Of a stretch of 64,000 nt of DNA, positions 39,605-48,694 are shown in pieces. The stretch covers positions 143,557 to 207,556 of the forward strand of contig NZ_JAHGAW010000011.1 of NCBI RefSeq assembly GCF_018603885.1, written 5' to 3'. The stretch is from Sphingobium nicotianae. Lineage in GTDB: Bacteria; Pseudomonadota; Alphaproteobacteria; Sphingomonadales; Sphingomonadaceae. The position numbers and the translations under genes are program-made. The notes below the pieces were generated by a model, which saw nothing but the letters and a program-made list of their open reading frames with translations, made no database searches and was not told where the DNA came from. Position 1 is the stretch's first letter. Every line of letters begins with the position of its first letter.

Positions 39605-40942
39605 TTAAAGTTGCTTGGCAGCGCTCGCATAGACGCGACCAATGACGCGGTCGTCCTGCGGCAACGCGCCGACAATCGCCAGCGAGCCATCGCCCTCCTG
39701 ACGCACGACGACCACCGCGAGGCCATTTTCATCGACCGGAAGCAGTGCGTTCTCGATAGGGGCGGCGCGGCCGAGCTTGCGCAGGACACGGGCATTTTTC
39801 TTCGGTGGGGGGGCCGGCGTTTCGCCGCGCTTCGCGGCGCGGACGCTCGCGACGAGGCCCTTGAGGCCGCCGGGGAGCGCCAGCAAGTGGTCTGTCAGTG
39901 CGCCTGGCGCCATGTCCGCATCGAGCGCATACTGGATGGCGCAGACGAACTCGGTGAGGCGCGTCTTGTCATAGTTATGGCCGAAGACGAGCTTCGCGAG
40001 CGCGGTCAGCGGGCTGCGCTCCTGCACGGCGATGCCCGAATCGGTGAGCAACTCGGTATAGTCGGCCGGCCGCGCGGCAGCGACGCAAGCAAAGGCATGG
40101 GCAAGGCCGATGGCGCGATAAAGCGCGGCGCGCGTGCGACCCTCGCTGGCGTGGGCGGCGGCGGCCGCTTCCCGCGCCAGAGCGAGCGAATCGCCCAGCA
40201 TCGTTTCCTCGTCCGGCTGGGCGATCATGTCCGAGGTAAGCTCGAACGCTTCGCCAATCCCGTCCTGCGCGTCGTCCTCGTCTTCTTCTTCACCGAAATC
40301 GAGATCGAGCGCCGACGGTCGATCGGCCCAGACCGGCACTGTCGTCGGCGCCGGGAGGGGCGCGGGGCCGGACGCCGCGACTTCCGCCGCGATGCTGTCG
40401 GCAAATGTGTCGCTCACCACTTCCTTCCAGTTGATGACGCCATAGACGAAGTCGATCGTGTCATCATCCGTCGAGAAGGGCATCATGATGCCCCGATACA
40501 TGATTTCACTGTCGCGCTGGTTGGTGAACTCGGCCTCGAAACCGATGGGCGCCGCATTGGCGATGATCTGCAGATAATGGTCGGTGAGTCGCGACAGCAA
40601 GGTGCGCGGCGGAATCTGGCTGGCGCGGGCAATCGGTGTGGTGACGTCGCACTGCGCGGCGAGGGCCGTTCCAAGAAACGCGATAGAGGGATCGTCGATG
40701 CCGCTGGTGAAGTCGAGCAGCACGCTGTGCGAGCCGAAATCGTGGATTTCCGCAGGATTGAGATCCTCGATCGACGGTAATGTACGATCGCCGAGTAGCG
40801 AGGCCCAATAATTATAGGCACGGATGTGCATGCGCCGCTCGTCGAAGCGCACGATGGGCGGGGCTTCCATGCCCTCGTCCAGCATCAGGGCCTCATCGGG
40901 CATCATGGCCTCGTCGGCCCGGCTATGCGCATGTGCGTCCAT
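39605..40942 (-). CDS. PAS-domain protein of unknown function
   Basis: The 445-aa protein has an N-terminal PAS-like region (about residues 28-170: HIRAYNYWASLLGDRTLPSI, HSVLLDF, TNQRDSEIMYRGIMMPF), reminiscent of the PAS_5 family of alphaproteobacteria. A low-complexity acidic linker (LDFGEEEDEDDAQDG) and a helical C-terminal region follow, ending in a basic patch near GETPAPPPKKNARVL. There is no kinase or HTH domain. It may be a sensory or scaffolding protein. Function is unassigned. Confidence 0.6.
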   Translation of the reverse strand: MDAHAHSRADEAMMPDEALMLDEGMEAPPIVRFDERRMHIRAYNYWASLLGDRTLPSIEDLNPAEIHDFGSHSVLLDFTSGIDDPSIAFLGTALAAQCDVTTPIARASQIPPRTLLSRLTDHYLQIIANAAPIGFEAEFTNQRDSEIMYRGIMMPFSTDDDTIDFVYGVINWKEVVSDTFADSIAAEVAASGPAPLPAPTTVPVWADRPSALDLDFGEEEDEDDAQDGIGEAFELTSDMIAQPDEETMLGDSLALAREAAAAAHASEGRTRAALYRAIGLAHAFACVAAARPADYTELLTDSGIAVQERSPLTALAKLVFGHNYDKTRLTEFVCAIQYALDADMAPGALTDHLLALPGGLKGLVASVRAAKRGETPAPPPKKNARVLRKLGRAAPIENALLPVDENGLAVVVVRQEGDGSLAIVGALPQDDRVIGRVYASAAKQL

Positions 40943-41130
40943 CTGTCTGACCCGCCTGTTCCGCGATTTCGAGAGCCATACCCTGCGCCAGAAACGGTAA
41001 ATGCGTGGTAAAGGGCGATGATCGCGTAACGCTGCGTTAGGAGATGATGCGCTATCGGCTTGTCAGCGGTGGCGGCTGCTGATAAGCGCCGCCGCTGCAT
41101 GGATGCCCCTCAAGCGGGTCACCCACCGGA

Positions 41131-41206
41131 GCCGCTTTAGCTCAGCCGGTAGAGCATCGCATTCGTAATGCGAGGGTCAGGTGTTCGAGTCACCTAAGCG
41201 GCACCA
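41131..41206 (+). tRNA. tRNA-Thr (CGT anticodon)
   Basis: The cloverleaf is clear. The acceptor stem is gccgctt/aagcggc, the D arm gctc...gagc, the anticodon stem tcgca/tgcga with loop ttcgtaa and CGT at its centre. The T arm is aggtg/cacct with ttcgagt, and the 3' CCA is encoded at 41204-41206. It reads ACG codons. A P4-type integrase gene starts 187 bases downstream, so this tRNA gene is the likely insertion target of an island. Confidence 0.95.
41181..41206 (+). other. Inferred attachment site (attL) in tRNA-Thr 3' end
   Basis: Integrases of this family usually recombine in the 3' half of a tRNA gene and restore it. The T arm, acceptor 3' strand and CCA are therefore the expected att core. 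No matching copy was found elsewhere in the window, so the other end lies outside, or has decayed. Confidence 0.4.
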
Positions 41207-41318
41207 TTTCTCCGTTCGCACGCGTTCGTGAGCGTCTTTACATCTCCGAAAACTGCGATATTCATCGGCGCGCAGATCATGCGAGTTCGCATGAGTTCGT
41301 CTGCCTTCGGTGAAAATC

Positions 41319-41368
41319 GGGGGTATTTTCTGGGGTAGGATAGCGCGCCGCGGTCTAACTACCCCCAG
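41319..41368. repeat. Integrase arm-type repeats between tRNA and integrase
   Basis: gggggta (41319-41325), ggggta (41332-41337) and the opposite-strand tacccccag (41360-41368) lie in the 187-base gap upstream of the integrase start. Such short ggggta repeats in both orientations are typical of arm sites where a tyrosine recombinase binds near att, but this is inference from position and pattern. Confidence 0.45.
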
Positions 41369-41392
41369 ATACTCCATTGTGAAGGGCTTCAA

Positions 41393-42628
41393 GTGGCGCT
41401 GACCGACGTCCAGATTCGCAACGCCAAGCCTCGTGATAAGGCGTACAAGTTATCGGATGCCGGAGGACTGCATCTTTTCGTATCGCCCGCGGGCGGGAAA
41501 CTGTGGCGTTTTAAGTTCCGCATAGCTGGAAGGGAGAAGCTGCTCTCGTTAGGCGGCTGGCCTACCGTGAGCCTGGCCGCTGCTCGCAAGGCGCGAGATA
41601 GAGCGAAGGCTCAACTTATCGCCGGCGACGATCCTGCCCATGAGAAGCGGAAAGAGAAAATCGCCCGCCAGGTCAGCGCTGGAAACAGTTTTCGGTCGGT
41701 TGCAGAGGACTGCATAGCGGTGAAGCTCGAAGCGAACCGCAAGGCCGATGCGACGGTTGGAAAGGCGCGTTGGTTTCTTTCCCACCTCACGCCAGCGCTG
41801 GGATCGCGCCCTATTTCGGAAATCGAACCTGCCGAGGTGCTTGCCGTATTGAAAGCTCTAGAGCGGAAGGGACATCGTGAAACGGCGCGGCGAACGCGTG
41901 CCTTCGCCAGCAGGGTTTTCCGTCATGGCGTTGCGAACACGTTCTGCAGAAGCGATCCGGCCGCACTGCTTGCTGACGCTCTCTCGCAGCCCATCGTGAA
42001 GCACCATGCTGCGATCCTGGATCCGACTGAGTTGGGCATCTTTCTGCGATCGATCGACGAGTATGGAGGTGGCGCAACGGTGAAGCTGGCCATGCAACTC
42101 TCTCCACATCTGTTTCTGCGACCCGGAGAGCTGCGCCAAGGCCGGTGGGAGGAGGTGGACCTGGCCGACGCGATCTGGACAGTGCCTGCTGTCCGTACAA
42201 AACTCCGTCGGCCTCACAGTGTGCCCCTCTCGCGTCAAGCCCGGGCATTGCTCGCTGAGTTACGGCTGGTCAGCGGTGGCCATGACCTGATGTTCCCAGG
42301 CTTGCGGTCCCACCTACGTCCTACGAGCGAAAATGCCTTGAACGCGGCGTTCCGTCGTATGGGTTTCGGCGCGGATGTCGTGACAGCACATGGACTTCGA
42401 GCAACGGCATCTACCTTGTTGAATGAAAGTGGAAAGTGGCATGCTGATGCGATCGAGCGGGCGCTTGCTCACGGCCGCAGTGACGCAGTGCGCGGTGCGT
42501 ATGCGCGCGGACAGCATTGGGCCGAGCGCGTCGAGATGGCGCAGTGGTGGAGCGATTACCTCGACGCGTTGCGTGACGGCGTCCAGATCGTGCCGTTTCC
42601 GGCGCAGGATGCCGCGGTCGCTTCATGA
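41393..42628 (+). CDS. P4-type tyrosine recombinase / integrase
   Basis: The 411-aa protein starts at GTG 41393 with the DUF4102 arm-binding domain (LTDVQIRNAKPRDKAYKLSD, then FRIAGREKLLSLGGWP). The catalytic domain shows the first Arg in FLRPGELRQGRW, the HGLRATAS box (H-x-x-R), a later His in LAHGRSDAVRGAY, whose Tyr is the likely nucleophile, and the usual tail WWSDYLDALRDG. It would integrate or excise DNA at the adjacent tRNA-Thr gene. Its stop overlaps a small ORF by ATGA. Confidence 0.92.
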   Translation: MALTDVQIRNAKPRDKAYKLSDAGGLHLFVSPAGGKLWRFKFRIAGREKLLSLGGWPTVSLAAARKARDRAKAQLIAGDDPAHEKRKEKIARQVSAGNSFRSVAEDCIAVKLEANRKADATVGKARWFLSHLTPALGSRPISEIEPAEVLAVLKALERKGHRETARRTRAFASRVFRHGVANTFCRSDPAALLADALSQPIVKHHAAILDPTELGIFLRSIDEYGGGATVKLAMQLSPHLFLRPGELRQGRWEEVDLADAIWTVPAVRTKLRRPHSVPLSRQARALLAELRLVSGGHDLMFPGLRSHLRPTSENALNAAFRRMGFGADVVTAHGLRATASTLLNESGKWHADAIERALAHGRSDAVRGAYARGQHWAERVEMAQWWSDYLDALRDGVQIVPFPAQDAAVAS

Positions 42629-42723
42629 GCAGTAGTCGCCCGCCTTTCCAGTTCACGGCGAGCCATCTCGCCCAGATGTCCGTGACCAAATTACCCAGTT
42701 TCGCCGGGAGGATATCGAGATGA
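42625..42723 (+). CDS. Short ORF coupled to the integrase (32 aa)
   Basis: ATG at 42625 overlaps the integrase stop as ATGA, and this ORF's stop in turn overlaps the next ORF's start. The peptide MSSSRPPFQFTASHLAQMSV... is 32 aa, basic at its end, with no recognised family. Both neighbours are joined by 4-base overlaps, which favours real translation over chance. Confidence 0.4.
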   Translation: MSSSRPPFQFTASHLAQMSVTKLPSFAGRISR

Positions 42724-42872
42724 CAGCCTTTGCTTCTCGGCATGTAGGCGCGTGGCCGATCGAAAGAATCGTTCAAGAGTGGGATGCCTATAGGGAAATG
42801 GCGCGCTACAACTATTCATGGCAGCGGGACCGCATTGCGCGCGAAGCCAGCGTGTGTACTCCGCCAAGCTAA
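42720..42872 (+). CDS. Short ORF (50 aa) with strong ribosome-binding site
   Basis: ATG 42720 is preceded by gggaggatatcgag, a near-ideal Shine-Dalgarno site. The 50-aa product is rich in Arg, Trp and Tyr (WDAYREMARYNYSWQRDRIA) and could be a helical, basic, DNA- or protein-contacting peptide. It overlaps the 32-aa ORF by ATGA. No family is recognised. It may be an excision- or integration-control protein, inferred only from position. Confidence 0.45.
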   Translation: MTAFASRHVGAWPIERIVQEWDAYREMARYNYSWQRDRIAREASVCTPPS

Positions 42873-43026
42873 GCGTTTGGCTCGGCTGCTTGCGCCTTCA
42901 TGTCGCACATTGTGATTGGATCTTGAGCTTCCCAATAGCGGTCGTTTGTTCATGCTGTCCGCTTCTGCAACGGCATCGGCATCTCTGTAGAAATTACGAT
43001 GGAAGCAGAGCACGATTTCCGTCCGC

Positions 43027-43347
43027 TTAATCGCCGTTGGCATCAACCATGAAGACGGTGGGCTTGCCTCGCGACGCCGGATCCCATCCTGCCGACAACG
43101 CTGCCCTCACGCCTCGCGAAGCAATCGCGTCGTTGATATGCAAACGCCCTTTCGGCAATCCTTTCAACAGGCGCTTTGGTGCCGGAAATTCTAGCACTGC
43201 TTCACGTGGCATGTCGTGCTGACGCAGGGAAACCGTCATGCCCTTCCAGCCATCGGAAGAGGACAATTGGGGATCGCTGAGCAGTTCCCAGTCATACTTG
43301 GATCCGTCGACTTCGACGGTGCCACCACGGCCATGTTTATGAAGCAT
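43027..43347 (-). CDS. Conserved small protein of unknown function
   Basis: The 106-aa protein (MLHKHGRGGTVEVDGSKYDW, later RGVRAALSAGWDPASRGKP) has no signal peptide or membrane helix and a pattern of beta strands. It lies 57 bases downstream of rlmJ on the same strand and may be co-transcribed. I recall similar small proteins from sphingomonads, but no function can be assigned. Confidence 0.55.
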   Translation of the reverse strand: MLHKHGRGGTVEVDGSKYDWELLSDPQLSSSDGWKGMTVSLRQHDMPREAVLEFPAPKRLLKGLPKGRLHINDAIASRGVRAALSAGWDPASRGKPTVFMVDANGD

Positions 43348-43404
43348 GACACGCCTTTAGCATGCCGGCAGCCGCACTCCACCCTTCACTGGTGAGGGTT
43401 TGTT

Positions 43405-44235
43405 TTAGTCGCCCAACCAACCGAAAAGTACTTCGCCCTGATGCCCTTCGGGCGCCAGTGCGGCACGCAGGGCTTCCAGCAGAGATGGCAGCATCTGCAT
43501 GAAGGCGTAAGGCGGGTTGACGATAAAAAGGCCCGCGCCGTTATAGATTCCGGGCTGATCGCTATCGTACAACCAATGCTCCACCGTCAGCAATTTCGGG
43601 ATGCCGAGCTTGCGTAACTGTTTCTTCCACCGCCAATGCATGGTGCGATCTTTCAGTGGATACCAGATCACCGTCACGCCATGCGCCCATTTACGGCAAG
43701 CGGCGGCGAGGGTGGCTGTGATGCGTGCGCGTTCGTCCAGTTGCTCATAGGGCGGGTCGACCACCACCACGCCGCGCGCGGTGCGGGGAGGCACAATAGC
43801 CAGCCAAAGCTCGTAGGCGTCGCGCTCATGCACGGCGGCAAATGTGTCGCGCATCACGCCGCGTAGGGCATAGGCGTCTTCGGGATGTTTTTCGTTCAGG
43901 ATCAGGAAATCCTGCGGGCGCAGAAGCTGCGCCAGAATTTGCGGCGAGCCGGGGTAGAGCTGCGGCTCGGCCCCGATATTCACCGCCTGTACGGCGGCGC
44001 GGTAGTCATTCAGCAAGGGGGTCGGGTCGGCAAAGGCCCGCAGCACGCCCTGCGCGGCCTCGCCGGTGCGTTGAGCTTCGTCGCCACCAAGGTTGTATAG
44101 CCCGCGACCGGCATGGGTGTCGATCAAGGTCAGCGCGCCCGGCTTGTGCTGCAAGGCCCGCACGAGGGCGATCAGCAGGCTGTGCTTCACGACATCGGCG
44201 CTATTTGCAGCATGGAAAGAATGACGATAATTCAT
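43405..44235 (-). CDS. rlmJ: 23S rRNA (adenine-2030-N6)-methyltransferase RlmJ
   Basis: The 276-aa product has the family N-terminus MNYRHSFHAANSADVVKHS and the N6-adenine catalytic motif DPPYEQ in VVVVDPPYEQLDERARI. It also has ALTLIDTHAGRGLY, the SAM-binding loop. It methylates A2030 of 23S rRNA. A short inverted repeat sits just upstream. The start is ATG at 44233-44235. Confidence 0.93.
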   Translation of the reverse strand: MNYRHSFHAANSADVVKHSLLIALVRALQHKPGALTLIDTHAGRGLYNLGGDEAQRTGEAAQGVLRAFADPTPLLNDYRAAVQAVNIGAEPQLYPGSPQILAQLLRPQDFLILNEKHPEDAYALRGVMRDTFAAVHERDAYELWLAIVPPRTARGVVVVDPPYEQLDERARITATLAAACRKWAHGVTVIWYPLKDRTMHWRWKKQLRKLGIPKLLTVEHWLYDSDQPGIYNGAGLFIVNPPYAFMQMLPSLLEALRAALAPEGHQGEVLFGWLGD

Positions 44236-44763
44236 TGTAATTCAAAATCCTGACGATCTGCTCTTATACGAGCAGATGGGCGCGGAAACCGAGCGCGAGA
44301 CGATTCGAACAAGCAATCCCGTGCTCGTATACAGTGGCGCGAAAACTCTCAAAGTACTTCGGCGCGCGGCCTCAAGCCGTCTATGGCGATCGTCGCCGGA
44401 CGCGGAGACGCAAGGCTCCGGGTGCATGGGAATGTCCGATCATCGAGGAGTCGGACGCAACTGGCATTTGCCGCGAAGCGCCCGGCCGGCTGATGTCGGC
44501 AGAACGTTCATATAAAACCCCATCATCTGAGCTGCAGCGCTTCGAGGTCCGCGTCTGCCTGTGTCAGCAGAGGCCTGCACCCGCTCAATGTAGAATGCCT
44601 TGGATTGGTCGCGAGCCGCCGCTCTCGATTGGGGGCAGGATCGGGGCGCGGGCCGCCTTAAAGTCGGACGTCAAGGCGGAAATCAGTTCTCCGCAATGCG
44701 GTCACTCGTTTCAATGATTTTGAGGTTTTGGTCGTGGGAGGCGTTGCTCCGCACCCGGCATAA
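44236..44763. other. Gap between rlmJ and the histidine kinase
   Basis: This 528-base gap holds the rlmJ promoter side and the 3' flank of the kinase gene. A frame at 44334-44717 is rich in Arg and lacks any family pattern, so I do not call it. An inverted repeat is annotated separately at 44256-44277, and a related sequence (gctcgtatac) recurs at about 44321-44331. Confidence 0.5.
44256..44277. promoter_or_regulatory. Inverted repeat upstream of rlmJ
   Basis: atctgctc and gagcagat flank the spacer ttatac, about 20 bases upstream of the rlmJ start. It may be an operator or a promoter-overlapping hairpin. Confidence 0.4.
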
Positions 44764-46110
44764 TCAGGCGATTGGCTCAGCGTCTGCTGTGCTGCGGACA
44801 GTCACACGCACCGTCGTGCCGCCAATGGCGTTCTTGTGGAAGCTCAGCGCGCCCCCAAAGCGCGTCAGCAACCGATGGGCCGTCGGGATACCAAGTCCAA
44901 ACCCTGGCGTATCCCGCGCCCTCGCTTCATCGGCGCGGAAGAAGGGATCGAGCACCGCCGCAAAATGCTGCTCTGCAATGCCCGGCCCGTCATCGTCGAT
45001 CTCGATGATCCAGTCCTTGTCGGACGAGCAAACCAGGACGCTCAGCCTCGATCCATATTGCAGGGCATTGTCGAAGAGCGGCTCGAGCGCGAGTTCAAGT
45101 GACTCTCGGTACGTTCGTACAACCGCCTGGGCCGGCGCCTCCAGCACCGCCTGTGCGCCATAGCGCCCCAGCAATCCAGCGACCAATGCTGTGAGGTCAA
45201 AGGACGACAAATCGCTCTCCAGATGCTCAGCTCGCAAGAAAGTCTGCAGCGACATTATCATCGCTTCCATCTCGGTCGCGCTGCCATGGACGATGCGGCT
45301 GATCTCCGTGTCGGACACAAAACTAGCGGCGAGTTTCAGGCGACTGATCGGCGTACGCAGATCATGGCTGATCGCCTCGAACGATTTGGACTGATTATCT
45401 TCAAGATCCGAAATGCGGGCTTGCATCTCGTTGAACGACCGAAAAAGTCCGCGAATATCGGCGGGACCGCGCTCCTCAAGCGGCTCGGGATGATCGCTCA
45501 CAAGCCGCGCCATGACCTGCGACAGGCGGTTGAGCGGCATGGCGAGGAGATGGAGGCCGTACAGGCCGAAGGCGACGCACAGCAAGGCGATCGCCAGCGT
45601 GGCCGCAATCGCCCGCAATACGATCGGCCAGCCGGAGGAAATGTCGCGTGAGCGGAAATTCAGCCAAGCACCGTCGGTAAGTGCCATGGACCCCACCAGA
45701 TCCCGTCGCCCCGATGTGCCGCGCACAATACTCAGCATGATGTCGCGCGCGGCGAGGCCCGGCTCCCACGCGACAATATGCTCGCGGATCCGCGTCACGG
45801 CACCCTCGTCATCCGCCGGCCGCTTGATACTGGGCTGACTGGCAACGCGGACATCGAGATAATGGCTGGACATCGTCCGCGCGGTGAGGGCGGGATCGAA
45901 GCGATGGATACGGTCGCTAACGACCAGCAGTTCCGCTACGCGCCGTGCATGGTCCTGATGCAAGGCGTTCTGGTCGATCGCCTCATAGAAAAGGATGCTT
46001 GCCGTCACTTGCACTAGCGCGACCAACAGGAAGAGCCCCATCGCATAGGCGATCAACCGCTGTGATCGCAGAGCACTAAGGCCCGCGGATGACCCGTGCT
46101 GCGCAGACAT
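44764..46110 (-). CDS. Membrane sensor histidine kinase (HK1)
   Basis: ATG 46108-46110 (MSAQHGSSAGLSAL), preceded by ggagag, gives 448 aa. TM1 (AYAMGLFLLVALVQVTASIL) and TM2 (VLRAIAATLAIALLCVAFGL) enclose a periplasmic sensor part, followed by a HAMP-like linker. The H-box SHDLRTPISRLK carries His249. The N box is FDNALQYG, and the ATP-lid glycines are in DDGPGIAEQ and GFGLGIPTAHRLL. Relatives pair with OmpR-type regulators. No regulator is adjacent on its own strand; the nearest lies divergently about 560 bases away. Confidence 0.85.
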   Translation of the reverse strand: MSAQHGSSAGLSALRSQRLIAYAMGLFLLVALVQVTASILFYEAIDQNALHQDHARRVAELLVVSDRIHRFDPALTARTMSSHYLDVRVASQPSIKRPADDEGAVTRIREHIVAWEPGLAARDIMLSIVRGTSGRRDLVGSMALTDGAWLNFRSRDISSGWPIVLRAIAATLAIALLCVAFGLYGLHLLAMPLNRLSQVMARLVSDHPEPLEERGPADIRGLFRSFNEMQARISDLEDNQSKSFEAISHDLRTPISRLKLAASFVSDTEISRIVHGSATEMEAMIMSLQTFLRAEHLESDLSSFDLTALVAGLLGRYGAQAVLEAPAQAVVRTYRESLELALEPLFDNALQYGSRLSVLVCSSDKDWIIEIDDDGPGIAEQHFAAVLDPFFRADEARARDTPGFGLGIPTAHRLLTRFGGALSFHKNAIGGTTVRVTVRSTADAEPIA

Positions 46111-46670
46111 CTCGTTTCTCTCCAAACGTCCTGATTTTGTCCTTCTTCGCATTCGCCGGGGTGTCGTCAATGCCGAAACAAGCCTAATGCAGACCTTCAC
46201 ATCTTACCCAGAACCGCCGCCCCTGCTATGCTCCCAGATCGGGAAAGGCGGCAAACCGGTATTCCCTTCAGTTCCCAGCTATCGGACGCCATGGCCCTAG
46301 AGTGGGTCATTCGTTACAGACCGTCCGACGCTCGAGTACTGCCACCGGTTCGTTTAGCAAAAGGGGTATGCCGAATACGGAAAGCGGAGCTCGGCGCTCT
46401 CGGAACGATAGTCCTCATCACAGGCTTCGCGCGATCCGCCTCATGCAGAGTCGGCGCCGCCGTAACCAAGACATTCAAGCACGCGTACAAACCAAAGGCC
46501 AATGATCCGCCTTGGGTCGCTCGCACGATCGAACGAGGGTGTTGCAGAATCCAGCATTCTGACTGACCAGCCAAGCTGGAGGAGGCGCATCATCGGTGAT
46601 ATGCGCTGCAATTGGAGTCGGCGGGGGATCCGATTTCGGTCACGAATGACCAACTAGCGATCAGGTCCCT
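46111..46670. other. Divergent promoter region of the two-component locus
   Basis: This 560-base gap lies between HK1 (left) and the response regulator (right). It should contain promoters for both. No clear operator repeat or terminator is visible. Frames in it (for example 46228-46566) have no family features and are rejected. Confidence 0.5.
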
Positions 46671-47348
46671 ATGACACTCCAAATCCTTCTGGTCGAAGAC
46701 GACCTGCAACTGGCCAAGCAGCTCGTTGCCCAGCTCTCCCAGTTCGGCCACGCTGTCGTCACTGCCGATGATGGGCGAAAGGCTCTCGCCTTCATAGCCG
46801 GCAACGCGTTCGACATCATCATCCTGGACTGGATGTTGCCCACGCTTGATGGTCTTGCGGTGGTTCGGCAACTTCGCGGCGGCGGCATGAATGTGCCGAT
46901 CCTGATGCTGACGGCGCTCGGCCAGACGTTCGACAAAGTCGAAGGTCTCGACGCGGGGGCCGACGATTATGTGGTCAAGCCCGTGGATGGTCTGGAGCTC
47001 AATGCCAGATTGAACGCACTCGTCCGCGCGCGGCGTGCTAGTAATGATACCACCGACACAATTGGCGCCGGCGACATCGTGATCAGTCCATCGCGCTTTC
47101 GGGCATGGCGCAAAGGCCATGCGCTGGATCTTGCGCGGACAGAATTCAATTTGCTCTTTGCGCTTGTCCGTCACGCCGGAGCCATCGTCACCCGGCCGAT
47201 GCTGATTGAACAGGTCTGGGGTTATGATTTCGTTCCGACGACCAACATCGTCGAGGCGCATATTCGCCGGCTCCGGCTCAAACTTACGCAATATGGTGAC
47301 GACCCGATCAGTACGCACCGCGGCATCGGCTATCTGATCAGGGAATGA
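46671..47348 (+). CDS. OmpR-family response regulator
   Basis: The 225-aa protein has a receiver domain with acidic pocket VEDD (residues 8-11), phosphorylatable Asp53 in IILDWMLPTLDG, and the conserved Lys in ADDYVVKPVDG. The C-terminal winged helix contains LARTEFNLLFALVRHAGAIV and VEAHIRRLRLKL. It binds DNA when phosphorylated. The stop overlaps the HK2 start by ATGA. Confidence 0.94.
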   Translation: MTLQILLVEDDLQLAKQLVAQLSQFGHAVVTADDGRKALAFIAGNAFDIIILDWMLPTLDGLAVVRQLRGGGMNVPILMLTALGQTFDKVEGLDAGADDYVVKPVDGLELNARLNALVRARRASNDTTDTIGAGDIVISPSRFRAWRKGHALDLARTEFNLLFALVRHAGAIVTRPMLIEQVWGYDFVPTTNIVEAHIRRLRLKLTQYGDDPISTHRGIGYLIRE

Positions 47349-48694
47349 TCGGACGACCAAAGTCACTGCAGGGTTTGACGGTCCTGTTTCTGAGTCTGTT
47401 ACTGGCTGTCACGATCCTTGCCGGTCTCGGCACGTTCTTCGTGACCCTGTCGACGATAGACGCTCTGGTGGACCAGCGCATCGAGTCCGAGAGCCATGCG
47501 CTGGCGCCGCCGGGCGTCCCGGTCACGCGCCCGGTGCTAGAGCGGCGCATCGAGGATCTCGGCAACCGCCGTGATACCGGCGACCTCGGACTGTTGCTCA
47601 CCAATAGACAGGGCGATCATCTTGCCGGAAACGTTGCGCTTGCGCGCAACCTTCCGCTTGGTTTTTCTTCTCTTGATCGGCGTGATCAAATCGAGGGATT
47701 GACCTCGGGACGCGCCTTTGTGCGCGACATCGGCAATGACATGCACCTTGCCGTGTTCGCTGAGACCGAGCCGATAGATCATTATTTTGCCGCGCGGCTT
47801 CACATCTATATGATCGCCTTCGGGGCGATCGTTGTCGTGATCCTCGCCGGCCTGTTGCAGTTCCGGCGCCTGATCGGCCAGCGCATCGTGGAAATGCGGC
47901 AGACCGTCGATTCGATCATTGAAGGCGACCTCACCCAGCGTGTTCCGCTGAGCGGCGATGGTGGGGAGTTCGACCAGCAAGCTGCGGCGTTCAACCGGAT
48001 GCTGGACTGGATTTGCCATCTGCTGGCGGAAATGCGCAACGTCTCGAACAACATCTCTCACGAGCTGCGCACGCCGCTGGCAAAATTGCGCAACGAACTT
48101 GCGCTCCTCGAGCAACAGGCCAATGCGCTGCCGATCAGGGAGCAACTGATCGAGGCAACGAAACAGGCCGACGATTTGCTCGGCATGTTCAGAGCCATGC
48201 TGCGTATTGCGGAGATCGAAAGCGGATCGAGGCGAGCCGCCTTTCAACCTGTTCACCTTGGCGCCCTTGTCATGGAGGTTGCGGACATGATGCAGCCCGT
48301 CGCGGAAGATGCCGGGAAGCGGCTCGGTGTTGGCCGATGCGATGATGCCTGGCTGACCGGCGATCATCGATTACTCTCCCAAATGCTGCTCAATCTCGTC
48401 GAAAATGGCTTGCGCCACACACCGCTCGGCACAGGCGTGGCGATGTCGGTCAACGCATTGTCTGGCCGATCGATCTTGATCGTACAGGATGACGGTCCCG
48501 GCATTCCGGCCGACCAACGCGCGCTGGTCATGCGACCATTCGGGCGCCTGGATCGCAGCCAGACGGCGCGCGGACACGGACTGGGCCTGCCGCTCGTGGA
48601 TGCCATCGTCCGGCTGCACGGCGGAACGCTGACGCTCGATGACGCACGGCCAGGCCTCAAGGTGACGATCGACTTGCCGCGCAGCCACTCATGA
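47345..48694 (+). CDS. Membrane sensor histidine kinase (HK2)
   Basis: The 449-aa protein has TM1 (LTVLFLSLLLAVTILAGLGT), a periplasmic loop, TM2 (MIAFGAIVVVILAGLLQF), then HAMP. The H-box SHELRTPLAKLRNE has His239, the N box is LNLVENGLRHTP, and the G boxes are DDGPGIPADQ and GHGLGLPLVDAIV. It is coupled to the response regulator and is its probable cognate kinase. A bidirectional terminator follows. Confidence 0.9.
   Translation: MIGRPKSLQGLTVLFLSLLLAVTILAGLGTFFVTLSTIDALVDQRIESESHALAPPGVPVTRPVLERRIEDLGNRRDTGDLGLLLTNRQGDHLAGNVALARNLPLGFSSLDRRDQIEGLTSGRAFVRDIGNDMHLAVFAETEPIDHYFAARLHIYMIAFGAIVVVILAGLLQFRRLIGQRIVEMRQTVDSIIEGDLTQRVPLSGDGGEFDQQAAAFNRMLDWICHLLAEMRNVSNNISHELRTPLAKLRNELALLEQQANALPIREQLIEATKQADDLLGMFRAMLRIAEIESGSRRAAFQPVHLGALVMEVADMMQPVAEDAGKRLGVGRCDDAWLTGDHRLLSQMLLNLVENGLRHTPLGTGVAMSVNALSGRSILIVQDDGPGIPADQRALVMRPFGRLDRSQTARGHGLGLPLVDAIVRLHGGTLTLDDARPGLKVTIDLPRSHS

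Noticed and set aside
44334..44717. 127-aa frame between rlmJ and HK1
   Set aside because: It has low complexity and high Arg content, no recognisable family and no ribosome site.
46228..46566. 112-aa plus-strand frame between the two-component genes
   Set aside because: It is Arg/Cys-rich with no domain or ribosome site, and it lies in the expected divergent promoter region.
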